Below, piece after piece: positions 49,620-59,583 of a DNA stretch of 64,000 nucleotides; within the stretch, counting starts at the first letter, position 1, and the number at the start of each line of letters is the position of its first letter. The DNA comes from RYN-111 sp963760125 (lineage in GTDB: Bacteria > Actinomycetota > Actinomycetes > Mycobacteriales > SCTD01), in the NCBI GenBank assembly GCA_963760125.1, contig CAVXBV010000011.1:198417-262416 (forward strand), written 5' to 3'. Under the pieces are notes generated by a model. That model ran no database searches. It had not been told where the DNA came from and saw nothing but the letters and a program-made list of their open reading frames with translations. The translations under genes were made by a program, and so were the position numbers.

Positions 49620-52611
49620 GGCCGCACCACCTGACCATGACCGCCTTCGGGCCTTACGCAGAGACCGTCGAGGTGGATCTCGACCGCCTCGCCGACGCGG
49701 GGCTGTTCCTGCTGCACGGCCCGACCGGCGCCGGGAAGACGACGCTGCTCGACGGCATCGGCTTCGCGCTGTTCGGCCGGGTCCCGGGCGCGCGGGGCGA
49801 GGCCAAGCGGCTGCGGTCCGACCACGCCGCTGCCGGCGTCCGCACGGAGGTGCGGCTCGAGGCCACCCTGCTCGGGCGTCGGTTGCGCGTCACGCGTTCG
49901 CCCGCCTGGGAGCGCGCGAAGACCCGCGGGACCGGCACCACCACCGAGCAGGCGCGCGTCCACCTGGAAGAGCTCGTCGCGGGCGCCTGGGTGTCCCTGT
50001 CCACGCGCGCCGGCGAAGCCGACCTGGAGATCGCTGATCACGTCGGGATGTCGGCCGAGCAGTTCTTCCAGGTCGTGCTCCTGCCGCAGGGCGAGTTCGC
50101 GAGGTTCCTGCGCGCCGACTCCCAGGACCGCGCGGCGCTGCTCCAGCGGCTGTTCTCCACCGAGCGGTTCGCCGACGTGGAGAAATGGCTTGCCCACCAA
50201 CGCCGGTCGACGGCCGAGCGGGTGTCCGTGGCCCGCGAGGAGATCAGCCGCGTGGTCGCCGGCTCGGGGAGGTCGCGGCCGTGGACGCGCCAGAGGCGAT
50301 CACCCTGCCCTGGGCGCAGGACCTCCTCGACGCGGCCATTGCTGGGGAGCAGGGGTGTGACGAGCAGGTCGGGCTGGTGGCGGCTCTGCGCGACGGGCGG
50401 CGTCGGGAGCTCGAGGACGCGACCTCGCTCGAGGGCCGACAGCAGCGCCGGGCCGGTGCTCTGGCGCGCGCACAGCGCCTGCAGCTCGAGCGCCCGCGCG
50501 TGCTCGCCCTGCAGGTCGAGGTCGATGCGGCCGCACGCGCCGCCGAGGTGGCGGGCGTGCTCGCCGCCGTCACCGAGCGCCGCGCCCGGCGGGACATCGC
50601 GCTGGTCGAGGAGCGGTCCGCGCGCGCGCAGGTCGGCCCAAAGCTCGCGGAGCGCGTGGCCGGCGGCGTCAGTCCTGAGGGTGATGGGCGTTCGGACGGG
50701 GGTGACGTTCTCGCGTGGCGATCCGCGCTGGCTCGCGAGCAGGAGCGCGCCGGCCGGCTGGCGGCGTTGGCTGCTGTCGACCGGACCCATCAGTCAGCTG
50801 TGCTCGAGGCGTCCCAGGCCCGCGACGACCAGGCCGACGCGCTCGCCGCCGTCGGCGAGACCGAGCTAGCCCTGTCCGTGCTGCCGACCCGGCGCGTCGA
50901 GCTCACCGGCCAGCTCGCGGCCGCTCGGGCTGCGGCGACCCGCGTCCCCACCGTCCGGGCCGAGCGCGACCGGCTGGTGGCGCTGCGCCCCGACGTCATC
51001 GCGCTGGCTCAGCAGACCGCGCGCGAGCAGGTGCTGCGCGACCAGGTGCTCGCCGCCCGAGAGACCTCTGTGGCGCTGTCCCGCAAGGCTCTCGACCTCC
51101 GCGTCGCCAACGTCAACTCGATGATCGCCCGACTGTCGGCCAACCTCGTCGACGGCATTCCCTGCGACGTGTGCGGCTCGCCGGAGCACCCCGACCCGAG
51201 TGCGCTGCGTGACGAAGGCGTCAGCACCGACGACGAGGACCGCGCCCGCCGCGAGGCCGATCTGGCCGAGGAGCAGGTCGCCCGGCTGTTGGCCGAACAG
51301 GCCGGCGTCCACGCGACCTGCAGCACGTTGGCGGCCCGCGTCGGACCGCTCACCCTGGACGTGCTCGACGACCACATCGCCGGGCTCGACCTGGAGCTCG
51401 GTGCGCTGGAGCAGGCCGTCGTCCGGCTGGAGCAGGCCGAGGCCGACCTCTCCGGCCTCGACGAGCAGCGCGCGGCCCTCGGCCAGCAGCACGTCGCCCT
51501 GACTGCCCGCGCCGACCACGCAGGGCGTCGGGCCGCCGACGCCGACCAGCGGGCCACGCAGGCGCTTGCTGGTCTGCGCGAGGAGCTGGGCGACGACCTG
51601 TCGCTCGGTCTCACGGCAGTGCTCGCCGCCGTCGAGCGCCGCGTCGAGGTCGTGGCCGCGCTCCTCGCCGCGGTGCAGCAGACGTCCGCGTGCACCGATG
51701 ACCTGGAGCGCGCCTCGGCCCAGGCCGAGAGTGCCTGCGCTGCCGCCGGTTTCGCGGGTGCTGACGAGGCGGTCTCGGCGATGCGCGACGAGGACTGGCG
51801 CGTCCCGGCGATGGCCATGCTCCGGACCCACGCCGACGCCGCGGCCTCGGTCGCCGCCGACCTCGCCGACCCGGCGCTGGACGTTCCCCTCGACCCCGTC
51901 GCGCCCGTCGCCGCCGCGATCGAGGCCCTTGCCCTGGCCGACGACGTGCTGGCGGTCGCGGTCGCCGAGCAGGGACAGGCCCGTCAGCGTCGTACGGCGT
52001 TGGGGCGTCTGGTCCCCGAGCTCGCGAGTCTGCTGACCGACCTCGCACCGCTCGAGCAGCGCGCCACCGAGATCCGGCAGCTCGCCGACCTGTGCGCCGG
52101 ACAAGGTGCCAACGGCCTGAAGATGACGCTGTCGTCGTTCGTGCTCGCCGCCCGGCTCGAGGAGGTCGCCGAGGCGGCCAGCGGTCGGCTGCTGCGGATG
52201 ACCCAGGGGCGCTACACCCTGGTGCACACCGACGGCGCCGCCCGCGGCAACCAGCGGTCCGGCCTCGGGCTGCTGGTGCGCGACGGCTGGTCCGGTCAGG
52301 ACCGCGACACCTCGACGCTGTCCGGCGGGGAGACCTTCCTCGCCGCCCTCGCGCTGGCGCTCGGCCTGGCCGATGTGGTCGCTGCCGAGGCCGGTGGCGC
52401 GCGGATCGGCGCGCTGTTTGTCGACGAGGGCTTCGGGACGCTCGACGAGGAGACCCTCGATGAGGTGATGGACGTGCTCGACAGCCTGCGCGAGGGCGGT
52501 CGGATCGTCGGCCTCGTCTCGCACGTCGCCGACCTCCGCCAGCGCATCCCCGCGCAGGTGCAGGTGACCAAGACCCGTACCGGCAGCGACCTGCAGCTCG
52601 TCGGCTGCTGA
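49616..52611 (+). pseudogene. sbcC: SbcC (Rad50-like) ATPase, one-base frameshift
   Basis: SMC-like ATPase partner of SbcD. The first frame (from 49616) holds Walker A G-P-T-G-A-G-K-T-T (about residues 36-44) and the Q-G-E-F-A-R-F-L-R block. The frame is lost near residue 217 and coding continues in the next frame with coiled coil, the zinc hook C-D-V-C near nt 51166, the signature L-S-G-G-E-T-F and Walker B F-V-D-E-G-F-G-T-L-D, ending at 52611. Adding one G to the G4 run at 50266-50269 restores 998 residues, a normal length. All motifs are intact, so a homopolymer read error is likelier than real loss, but a true frameshift cannot be excluded. Confidence 0.9.
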
Positions 52612-52635
52612 CCCGCGGGCTGGCACACTGCGGCC

Positions 52636-53736
52636 GTGGATCTTGCTGCGCTCCAGAGCGCGGGTCTCTACGACCCGCAGGACGTGTCCGCGCCGCAACG
52701 CGTCGAGCTGCTGGCCTTTCTCACCGACGAGGGCTGCACGGTCGAGGAGATGGTCCTCGCCCACGGCCGCGGTCGGTTGTTCGCGCTGGCCGGGGACCGG
52801 CAGATCCGCCCCCTGGTCGGCCTGCTCAGCCTGAGGGAGACCGCGGTCGCGCTGGACCAGGACGTGGACGTCCTCGCGGGCGCGTGGCGCACCTTCGGCC
52901 TGCCGGACCAGGGGCTGGACGCCCCCCAGCTCACCGCCGATGACCTGGAGACGCTGCGGACCTACCTCGACGTCCGCGCCTTCCTCGGCGAGGACATCGC
53001 GCTCGGGGTCGCGCGCGCCATCGGCGCCGCCATCGCCCGGGTCAGTGAGGCCGAGTCCTCGGCCATGCGGCTAGCCCTCGAGGGCGTCGTCGACCTGGGC
53101 GTGACGCAGGACGAGGTGCGCACCGCGCGGGCGTTCGGCCAGATCGCCTCCCTCGTCCCGCGGATCGGACGGATGCTCGACGCGGTGCACCGCCAGCACC
53201 TCGAGGCGACCCGCACCCACTTCGAGCAGGTCACGTGGACCGACAACGTCACCTTCAGCATCGGCGTGGGGTTCGCCGACCTCTCGGGCTTTACACGCCT
53301 GAGCCAGCAGCTCAGCCTGACCGACCTGTCGAGGGTGCTCAGCACGTTCGAGCGCACCGCCACCGAGACGGTCCATCGTGGTGGCGGCCGGGTCGTGAAG
53401 TTCCTCGGCGACGCGGTGATGTGGGTCGCGGCACAGCCACAGGACCTCGCCGGGATCGCGGCGGACCTCACCCGTCATTCCCTGGCTGCCGACGCCGGCA
53501 TCGAGGTCCGCGCGGGCCTGTGCTTCGGGCCGGTGCTCGCCCAGGACGGCGACTACTTCGGCACACCGGTCAACCTCGCCTCACGGCTGGTCGCGAGCGC
53601 CCAGCCCGGTCAGGTCCTCGCTGACGGCAGCCTCACCGACCTGCTCGACGCGTCCTGGCTGACCGCCCCCGCCTCGCCGCTGGTGCTGCGCGGCTTCGAC
53701 GCACCGGTGACGCCGTACGTCGTGACGCGGGCCTGA
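52636..53736 (+). CDS. Class III adenylate/guanylate cyclase with N-terminal regulatory domain
   Basis: 366 residues. The N-terminal helical region (about 1-175; V-E-L-L-A-F-L-T-D-E-G-C near 22-33) resembles the adenylate-cyclase regulatory domain of mycobacterial Rv1264, which senses pH. The catalytic domain has G-F-A-D-L-S-G-F-T near 215-223, V-V-K-F-L-G-D-A-V-M near 253-262 (keeping the substrate Lys and second metal Asp) and V-N-L-A-S-R-L near 313-319 with the transition-state Asn and Arg, so it should be active as a dimer. The GTG start follows CACACT by exactly 6 bases. It lies 24 bases after sbcC. Confidence 0.92.
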   Translation: MDLAALQSAGLYDPQDVSAPQRVELLAFLTDEGCTVEEMVLAHGRGRLFALAGDRQIRPLVGLLSLRETAVALDQDVDVLAGAWRTFGLPDQGLDAPQLTADDLETLRTYLDVRAFLGEDIALGVARAIGAAIARVSEAESSAMRLALEGVVDLGVTQDEVRTARAFGQIASLVPRIGRMLDAVHRQHLEATRTHFEQVTWTDNVTFSIGVGFADLSGFTRLSQQLSLTDLSRVLSTFERTATETVHRGGGRVVKFLGDAVMWVAAQPQDLAGIAADLTRHSLAADAGIEVRAGLCFGPVLAQDGDYFGTPVNLASRLVASAQPGQVLADGSLTDLLDASWLTAPASPLVLRGFDAPVTPYVVTRA

Positions 53737-53815
53737 CCCTTGCCGGGAATGCCCGGAATGCGTCACCATGCGGCGACGCACGGTCACCCGGTACCGAGCG
53801 CACCTTGGGGGGACC

Positions 53816-54718
53816 ATGCTTCGGCGCCTGCTGGCTGTGTCCGCGCTCGTCGGCGCGGCCCTGGCTCTCCCCGCCCAGGCCGCGCCCAGCGGACCGGTCA
53901 CCATCAACGGCGTCGCCGGGACGTTCACCACCGTGGTCCTCGAGCACGGCGCGTCGCTCTCTTTCGCCGGCAACGACGTCCTGCTCAAGGCCAGCCGCGG
54001 TGACCTGGCCGGGCTCGCCCTGGTCGATGCGCACAGCGAGCACTGGCTGACCGTCGCGCGCGGTCAGGTCATCGGCACGCCGTGCGCGTTCGGCACGCCC
54101 TGTTCGACGTACGACTTCGCCGACGGCTCGGGCGACACCTACGACGACACCGGGCACGTCACGCTCCCCGCGGGCACGTACCGGCTGGCGCTGCTCGGCC
54201 GCCCGGGCTCGCGGGTCCAGGCGACCCTCTCCCTCGACGGGCTGCACGGCAGCCTGACCACCGACCGCACCGCGCGCCTCACCGTGGCGAGCCTCGCGTC
54301 CTCCCTCCCGAGCACGGCGGACCAGCAGCCGCGCAGCGAGGCGGCCTTCACCCCGGGCAACACGGGCCCCGCGATCGTCGGTGCTGTCGTCCGGCTCGAC
54401 ACCGAGGACGCCTACCGGGCGAACATCGGCTACTGCTTCGGCACGAAGGAGGGCGCGCTCAACGCCGGTCTGACGGTCAGCCCCGGCATCGTCTGCCCTG
54501 GCAGCCCGTCGACCAGCGGCGGCGTCCAGATCCACTACTCCCACTGCCCGGGCGGGTCGCTACCGGCGTTCGTGTGCGTCCCGACCGGCCTGGGCGCCGA
54601 CGCGGTGAGCATCGGCGTGACCAGCCTGCTGCCCGCGAACGCCTACGCGAGCTTCGGCACCGAGACCCGTGCGGTCCGCTCCCGCGCCGCGGTCACCGCC
54701 TTCAGCCTCAGCTTCTGA
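53816..54718 (+). CDS. Secreted protein of unknown function
   Basis: 300-residue exported protein. The ATG at 53816 gives a compact signal peptide (M-L-R-R-L-L-A-V, cleavage after A-Q-A near residue 22) and has a G6 ribosome-binding run just upstream; an in-frame ATG at 53768 would add 16 mostly basic residues. The mature part is beta-rich with paired Cys (G-T-P-C-A-F-G-T-P-C near residues 86-95, later Cys near 210-250), suggesting disulfides. I recognise no domain. It is convergent with the histidine kinase gene (2 bases between). Confidence 0.75.
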   Translation: MLRRLLAVSALVGAALALPAQAAPSGPVTINGVAGTFTTVVLEHGASLSFAGNDVLLKASRGDLAGLALVDAHSEHWLTVARGQVIGTPCAFGTPCSTYDFADGSGDTYDDTGHVTLPAGTYRLALLGRPGSRVQATLSLDGLHGSLTTDRTARLTVASLASSLPSTADQQPRSEAAFTPGNTGPAIVGAVVRLDTEDAYRANIGYCFGTKEGALNAGLTVSPGIVCPGSPSTSGGVQIHYSHCPGGSLPAFVCVPTGLGADAVSIGVTSLLPANAYASFGTETRAVRSRAAVTAFSLSF

Positions 54719-54720
54719 CC

Positions 54721-56178
54721 TCAGCCCAGGGGTACGGCGACGCGAAACGTCGCTCCGCCGCCGGACGTCTCGTGCACCGACACGGTCCCGTGGTGGGCGG
54801 CGACCAGCGCCGCGACGATCGACAGCCCCAGGCCGCTGCCGCCGGAGGCGCGGGTCCGTGACACGTCGGACCGGTAGAACCGCTCGAACACCCGCGGTCG
54901 CTCCTGCTCCGAGATCCCCGGGCCGTGGTCGATGACCTCGACGATCGCCGAGCCGTCCGAGGACCGCACGCGCACCTGGACCGCCGTCCCGGCCGGGGTG
55001 TGGGTCAGGGCGTTGGCGACCAAGTTGCCGACGACCTGGCGCAGCCGCGGGGCGTCGCCGAGGACGTGCGGTGCCGGCCCGCCGGGCACGACCTCCAGGT
55101 CGATCGCGCGCGACGGGTCGATGGCCCTGGCGTCGTGCACGGCGTCGCCGGCGAGCTCGAGCAGATCGACCGGCGCCCGGTCGAGCGGTCGCTGTTGGTC
55201 CAGTCGCGCGAGCAGCAGCAGGTCCTCGACGAGCAGGCCCATCCGCGACGCCTCGCCCTCGATGCGCGACATCGCCCGGTCCACGTCGGGACCCTCGGGC
55301 AGCGCGCCGGACCGGTAGAGCTCGGCGAAACCGCGGATCGACGTCAGCGGCGTGCGCAGCTCGTGCGACGCGTCGCCGACGAACCGGCGCATCCGGTCCT
55401 CCGAGGCGCGCGCGTCCGCCTCGGACTCCGCCTGCGCCGCGAAGGCCCCTTCGATCTGCGTCAGCATCGCGTTGAACGAGTGGCCCAGCGATCCGACCTC
55501 GGTGCGCGGATCGGATTCGGGGACGCGCAGCGACAGGTCGCCGGCGGCGATGAGCTCGGCCGTCCGCTCCACGTCCACGAGCGGCCGCAACGAGCGGCGG
55601 ACGAGCAGGAAGGCCCCGAGGCCGAGCAGCCCGAGGACGACGAGACCGACGAAGACCTCGATGAGGGTGAGCCGGCCGACGGTGCGCTGCAGATCGTCGA
55701 GAGGGACGGCGACGTACAGCTCCCCGTTGATCCCGGCGGTCGTGGCGACGGTCGTGTTGACCACCCGCCAGCGCGTGTCCCCCGAGACCGCGGACACGGT
55801 GTACGGCGCGCCACTGGTCCTCGCGGACTGGGGGAGCTCAGGCGCGGCGGTTCCGTCGGGAAGCTTGCTGCGCTGGGCCACGGTCCCGTCAGGGAGCACC
55901 AGGGACACGTAGACCGTGCTGAACGCATCAGCGCGTCCGGGGCCGCCGTCCCCGTCGTTGAACCGCTGCCCGCGGAGCAGCCCGTTGACCGCGCCGCGGT
56001 CGGACACGGTCGTCTGCAGCTGGTTGTCCACGCGGTCCAGCAGGTAACCCCGGATCGACGCGGTGGCGGCCACCCCGCTGATCAGCAGCCCCAGGGCCGA
56101 CAGCAGCACCACGGCGGCGACCAGGCGCACGCGCAGCGGCACCCCCGCGAGGGCGCCCTGCCGCACGGGGCCGGTCAC
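54721..56178 (-). CDS. Sensor histidine kinase (HAMP, HisKA, HATPase)
   Basis: 485 residues. TM1 about 18-41, extracellular sensor about 42-171, TM2 about 172-194, HAMP about 195-248, phospho-acceptor His272 in D-A-S-H-E-L-R-T-P, then the ATPase with N box (N-L-V-A-N-A), D-H-G-P-G and G-S-G-L-G-L-S motifs. It autophosphorylates and activates the response regulator encoded upstream, whose stop overlaps the kinase GTG by 4 bases. The architecture is that of the TrcS/MprB class; the signal is unknown. Confidence 0.94.
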   Translation of the reverse strand: MTGPVRQGALAGVPLRVRLVAAVVLLSALGLLISGVAATASIRGYLLDRVDNQLQTTVSDRGAVNGLLRGQRFNDGDGGPGRADAFSTVYVSLVLPDGTVAQRSKLPDGTAAPELPQSARTSGAPYTVSAVSGDTRWRVVNTTVATTAGINGELYVAVPLDDLQRTVGRLTLIEVFVGLVVLGLLGLGAFLLVRRSLRPLVDVERTAELIAAGDLSLRVPESDPRTEVGSLGHSFNAMLTQIEGAFAAQAESEADARASEDRMRRFVGDASHELRTPLTSIRGFAELYRSGALPEGPDVDRAMSRIEGEASRMGLLVEDLLLLARLDQQRPLDRAPVDLLELAGDAVHDARAIDPSRAIDLEVVPGGPAPHVLGDAPRLRQVVGNLVANALTHTPAGTAVQVRVRSSDGSAIVEVIDHGPGISEQERPRVFERFYRSDVSRTRASGGSGLGLSIVAALVAAHHGTVSVHETSGGGATFRVAVPLG

Positions 56179-56879
56179 GTCCGGGGCAACCGGAGCACGT
56201 ACCCCACGCCGCGCAGCGTGTGCAGCATCCTGGGCTCGGTGGTGTCGACCTTCCGCCGCAGGTAGGAGACGTAGGACTCGACGACGTTGGCCTCGCCGCC
56301 GAAGTCGTAGTTCCAGACGTGGTCGAGGATCTGCGCCTTGCTCAGCACCCGCCCGGGGTTCTGCATGAAGTAGCGGAGGAGCTTGAACTCCGTCGGCGAC
56401 AGCGGCACCAGCTCGCCGTCCTTCCACACCTCGTGGGTGTCCTCGTCGAGCTCGATGTCAGCGAACGACAGGTGCGACGCGGCCTGCGGTGAGGTGGACA
56501 CGCGCCGCAGCACCGCGCGGATCCGGGCCACCACCTCCTCGAGGGAGAAGGGCTTGGTGACGTAGTCGTCGCCGCCCAGCGTCAGCCCCTGCACCTTGTC
56601 CTCGGTCGCGTCCTTGGCGGTGAGGAACAGCACCGGGGTCCGCACCCCCTCCTGCCGCAGCCGCTTCACGACACCGAACCCGTCGAGGCCCGGCATCATC
56701 ACGTCGAGCACCAGCAGATCAGGGCGGTAGGTCCGCGCGGTCTCCACGGCCTCGAGGCCGCCCGCTGCGGTCTCGACCTCGAAGCCGGCGAAGCGCAGGG
56801 ACGCCGACAGCAGCTCGACGATGTTGGGCTCGTCGTCGACGATCAGCAGGCGCGCCTCGGGGGCGGGGGAGGTGGACAT
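56175..56879 (-). CDS. OmpR/PhoB-family response regulator
   Basis: 234 residues. The receiver domain (about 10-125) has the acidic pocket D-D-E near 15-17, phospho-acceptor Asp59 in V-L-D-V-M-M-P and the conserved T-A-K and K-P-F. The C-terminal winged helix (about 140-232) ends R-G-V-G-Y-V-L-R. It forms an operon with the overlapping kinase gene. GATGGT lies 6 bases before the ATG, a weak match to the leaderless pattern, and GGTGGA could serve as a ribosome site. Confidence 0.95.
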   Translation of the reverse strand: MSTSPAPEARLLIVDDEPNIVELLSASLRFAGFEVETAAGGLEAVETARTYRPDLLVLDVMMPGLDGFGVVKRLRQEGVRTPVLFLTAKDATEDKVQGLTLGGDDYVTKPFSLEEVVARIRAVLRRVSTSPQAASHLSFADIELDEDTHEVWKDGELVPLSPTEFKLLRYFMQNPGRVLSKAQILDHVWNYDFGGEANVVESYVSYLRRKVDTTEPRMLHTLRGVGYVLRLPRT

Positions 56880-56898
56880 GGTTCCACCATCCTGCCTC

Positions 56899-57654
56899 TC
56901 AGCCGCCCGGACCCTGGGTACTGGCTGTGAGGTCCCTGTGAGCCACGGGCATCCGGAGACGGGCCAGCTGTCGCTGCACCCACGGCGCCACCGCCCATCC
57001 GGCGCTGGTGACCAGCGCGCCGGCCGCCAGGTCGATCAGGTAGTGGTTGCCCGTCACGATGACGACGACGGAGGTCAGCAGCACGTGGGCCCATGCGAGG
57101 ACCCGCCAGCCGCGGTGGGCGGTCATCGACATCACGAGCAGGGCCACCCACAGGGCCCACGCCAGGTGCAGCGACGGCATCGACCCGAACTCGTTCGCGC
57201 GCGCGGCGACCGTGCCGGTACCTCCCTCCCAGGAGCCCCACGTGCCTGAGTCGCCGACGATGTCGACGAACCCGGCTCCCGGCAGCAGCCGTGGCGGGGC
57301 CACCGGGTAGAGCAGGAACACGACCAGCCCGATCAGGTTGACGGCGACGAGCGCCGTACGTGCCCGGCGGTAGGCCGCGGGGACGAAGACCCAGCAGGCC
57401 ACGAGCGCCACCATCGTCACGTCGATGTGGGCCAGGTCGTAGTAGTAGGCCGCAGGGTCACGCAGCCAGGAGACGCCAGCTAGCCACAGGTCGGCCGCCT
57501 GCTCCAGGCCGAACGGGGACAGCGCGAGCAGGTCGCGCCCGTGGGAGTACGCCGCGTCGGCCCGCACCTTCGCCAGACCGGCGACGACGTCGTAGACCAC
57601 GAGCAGGGCAAGGACGACCAGGAGCTCACCTGCCCAGTGGGGTCGCCGACGCAT
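56899..57654 (-). CDS. PAP2-family membrane phosphatase
   Basis: 251-residue protein with about six helices and PAP2 motifs M-P-S-L-H-L-A-W near residues 162-169 and G-N-H-Y-L-I-D-L-A-A-G near 204-214, very like the protein at 40289. Lipid-phosphate phosphatase or inositolphosphotransferase-like activity is expected. The ATG at 57654 has CAGACT exactly 6 bases upstream. Divergent from the antiporter gene with 39 bases between starts; the two-component genes follow in the same direction. Confidence 0.87.
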   Translation of the reverse strand: MRRRPHWAGELLVVLALLVVYDVVAGLAKVRADAAYSHGRDLLALSPFGLEQAADLWLAGVSWLRDPAAYYYDLAHIDVTMVALVACWVFVPAAYRRARTALVAVNLIGLVVFLLYPVAPPRLLPGAGFVDIVGDSGTWGSWEGGTGTVAARANEFGSMPSLHLAWALWVALLVMSMTAHRGWRVLAWAHVLLTSVVVIVTGNHYLIDLAAGALVTSAGWAVAPWVQRQLARLRMPVAHRDLTASTQGPGG

Positions 57655-57693
57655 CGCAGCAGTCTGCCAGCCCGGACCTGGGAGACTGTCCTG

Positions 57694-59178
57694 ATGGATG
57701 GGACGGTCGACCTCGCGCTCCTCGTGGGGTGCGGTCTGGTCCTGGTGGCCGTCCTCGCCGTCCGGCTCTCCAGCCGCACGGGTGTCCCTGCCCTGCTGGT
57801 GTACCTCGGCATCGGTCTGCTGATCGGGGAGAAGGGGCTGGGCGTCGGCTTCGACGACTACGCCCTCACGGCCGACCTCGGTCTGTTCGCTCTCGCCGTC
57901 ATCCTCGCGGAGGGCGGCCTCACGACGCGCTGGTCGACCGTCCGCGGCTCGTTGCCGCTGGCGGTCACCCTGTCGACCCTCGGCGTGCTGGTGAGCGTCG
58001 TCGTCGTCGCCGGCATCACCATGCTCACCGTCGGTGCCTCGCTCCGGACGGCGGTCATCCTGGCCGCGGCTGTCGCCTCCACCGACGCCGCGGCCGTGTT
58101 CTCGGTCCTCCGGCGCCTCCCGCTGCGACCGCGGCTGCGCTCGGTCCTGGAGGCGGAGTCGGGCCTGAACGACGCGCCGGCCGTCGTGCTCGTGACGTTG
58201 GCGAGCTCGTCCGGCTGGGCCGACACCACCTGGTACCTCGTGCTCGGCACCGTCGCCTACGAGCTCGCGGTCGGACTGGCCGTCGGGCTCGCCATCGGGT
58301 GGGTCGGCCGCGCCACTCTCGGTCGGCTGGCCCTGCCGAGCGCCGGCCTCTACCCGCTGGCGACCGTCGCCCTCGTGCTGATGGCGTTCGGCGTCGCCGG
58401 CACGCTGCACGCCAGCGGCTTCCTCGCGGTGTACGTCGCGGGGCTGGTCGTCGGCAGCACGCGGCTCCCGCACCGCCGGGCCGTGCTCGGGTTCGCGACC
58501 TCGCTGGCGCTGCTCGCCGAGCTCGGGCTGTTCGTGCTGCTGGGCCTGCTGGCCAACCCCGACCGGCTGCTCGACGCCGTACCGACGGCGCTGGTCGTCG
58601 GCGCGGCGGCGACGTTCCTCGCTCGGCCGCTGGCCGTGCTGCTGTCCACAGCCCCGTTCCGGGTGCCCTGGCGCGAGCAGATCTTCCTCGCCTGGGCCGG
58701 CCTGCGCGGTGCGGTCCCCATCGTCATCGCCACGATCCCGGTCACCGCCGGCGTCCCCTCGGGGACCAAGGTGCTGGACGTCGTGTTCGTCCTCGTCGTG
58801 CTCTACACGCTCGTGCAAGCCCCGACCCTGCCCTGGGTGGGCAAGCGTCTGGGTGTCATCGAGGACCTGGAGGCCCGCGACCTCGAGGTCGAGGCGGCCC
58901 CGCTCGAGGAGGCCGGCGCCGACCTGCTGCAGGTGCACGTCAAGGACGGCTCGCAGCTGCATGGGCTGTACGTCGACGAGCTCCGCCTGCCTGTCGGCGC
59001 GGTCCTGTCGCTGGTGGTGCGGGCCGGGGCGGGTCAGGTCCCCGACGGGAGCTTCCGGCTGGAGCGCGGCGACCAGCTGCTGGTCGTCGCCACCGTGGCG
59101 AGCCGGGCGGCCGCCGAGGAGCGACTGCGTGCCGTGAGCAAGGACGGCAAGCTCGCCCGCTGGTACACCGGATCCTGA
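57694..59178 (+). CDS. CPA1-type cation/proton antiporter with TrkA-C domain
   Basis: 494 residues. About 12 membrane helices (to about 385) with the CPA1 ion-binding motif E-S-G-L-N-D-A-P near residues 154-161, then a cytosolic RCK_C/TrkA-C domain (about 405-485; V-L-S-L-V-V-R-A-G). This is the layout of NhaP2/CvrA-type potassium/proton antiporters, which work in K+ and pH balance, with the C-terminal domain binding a nucleotide or other effector. The ATG at 57694 is preferred because it begins just before helix 1; GAGACT lies 6 bases upstream. Confidence 0.92.
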   Translation: MDGTVDLALLVGCGLVLVAVLAVRLSSRTGVPALLVYLGIGLLIGEKGLGVGFDDYALTADLGLFALAVILAEGGLTTRWSTVRGSLPLAVTLSTLGVLVSVVVVAGITMLTVGASLRTAVILAAAVASTDAAAVFSVLRRLPLRPRLRSVLEAESGLNDAPAVVLVTLASSSGWADTTWYLVLGTVAYELAVGLAVGLAIGWVGRATLGRLALPSAGLYPLATVALVLMAFGVAGTLHASGFLAVYVAGLVVGSTRLPHRRAVLGFATSLALLAELGLFVLLGLLANPDRLLDAVPTALVVGAAATFLARPLAVLLSTAPFRVPWREQIFLAWAGLRGAVPIVIATIPVTAGVPSGTKVLDVVFVLVVLYTLVQAPTLPWVGKRLGVIEDLEARDLEVEAAPLEEAGADLLQVHVKDGSQLHGLYVDELRLPVGAVLSLVVRAGAGQVPDGSFRLERGDQLLVVATVASRAAAEERLRAVSKDGKLARWYTGS

Positions 59179-59317
59179 GCCCCGTGCACTCCCGGTTTCT
59201 CCGACGGACGCGGTGAACGCTCGCCGTCTTCGGGGCCGGCGGTCGGGACGTGTGCTGAACTTCCGGGTCCGCGTCTGAGGTCCGGTATGCTCACCGCGTC
59301 GTGCTTCGGTGCGACGC

Positions 59318-59390
59318 GCACCCGTAGCTCAACGGATAGAGCACTTGACTACGGATCAAGAGGTTAGGGGTTCGAATCCCTTCGGGTGCA
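59318..59390 (+). tRNA. tRNA-Arg (anticodon ACG), probable integration target
   Basis: 73 bases. The acceptor stem pairs GCACCCG with CGGGTGC; the anticodon stem CTTGA/TCAAG closes loop CTACGGA with anticodon ACG; GGTTCGAATCC forms the T arm. The terminal CCA is not encoded. An integrase gene begins 193 bases downstream, so the 3' half of this tRNA is a candidate attachment site. Confidence 0.97.
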
Positions 59391-59583
59391 CCGCAAACGC
59401 GCAGGTCAGAAGGGGTGCGGGAGGCTTTCCCGGCCCCTCCTGAGACCAGGGTTGCTCACAGTTGTTCACAGAGCTCGTGAACAACTCACTGTGCAACCCA
59501 CCGCCGGCCCCTGGCCGGACGTGGCCCATCACGTTCCTACCTTCGAGTTCAGCCATCCATCGCTGCTCGAGGAGGCCGGACCC

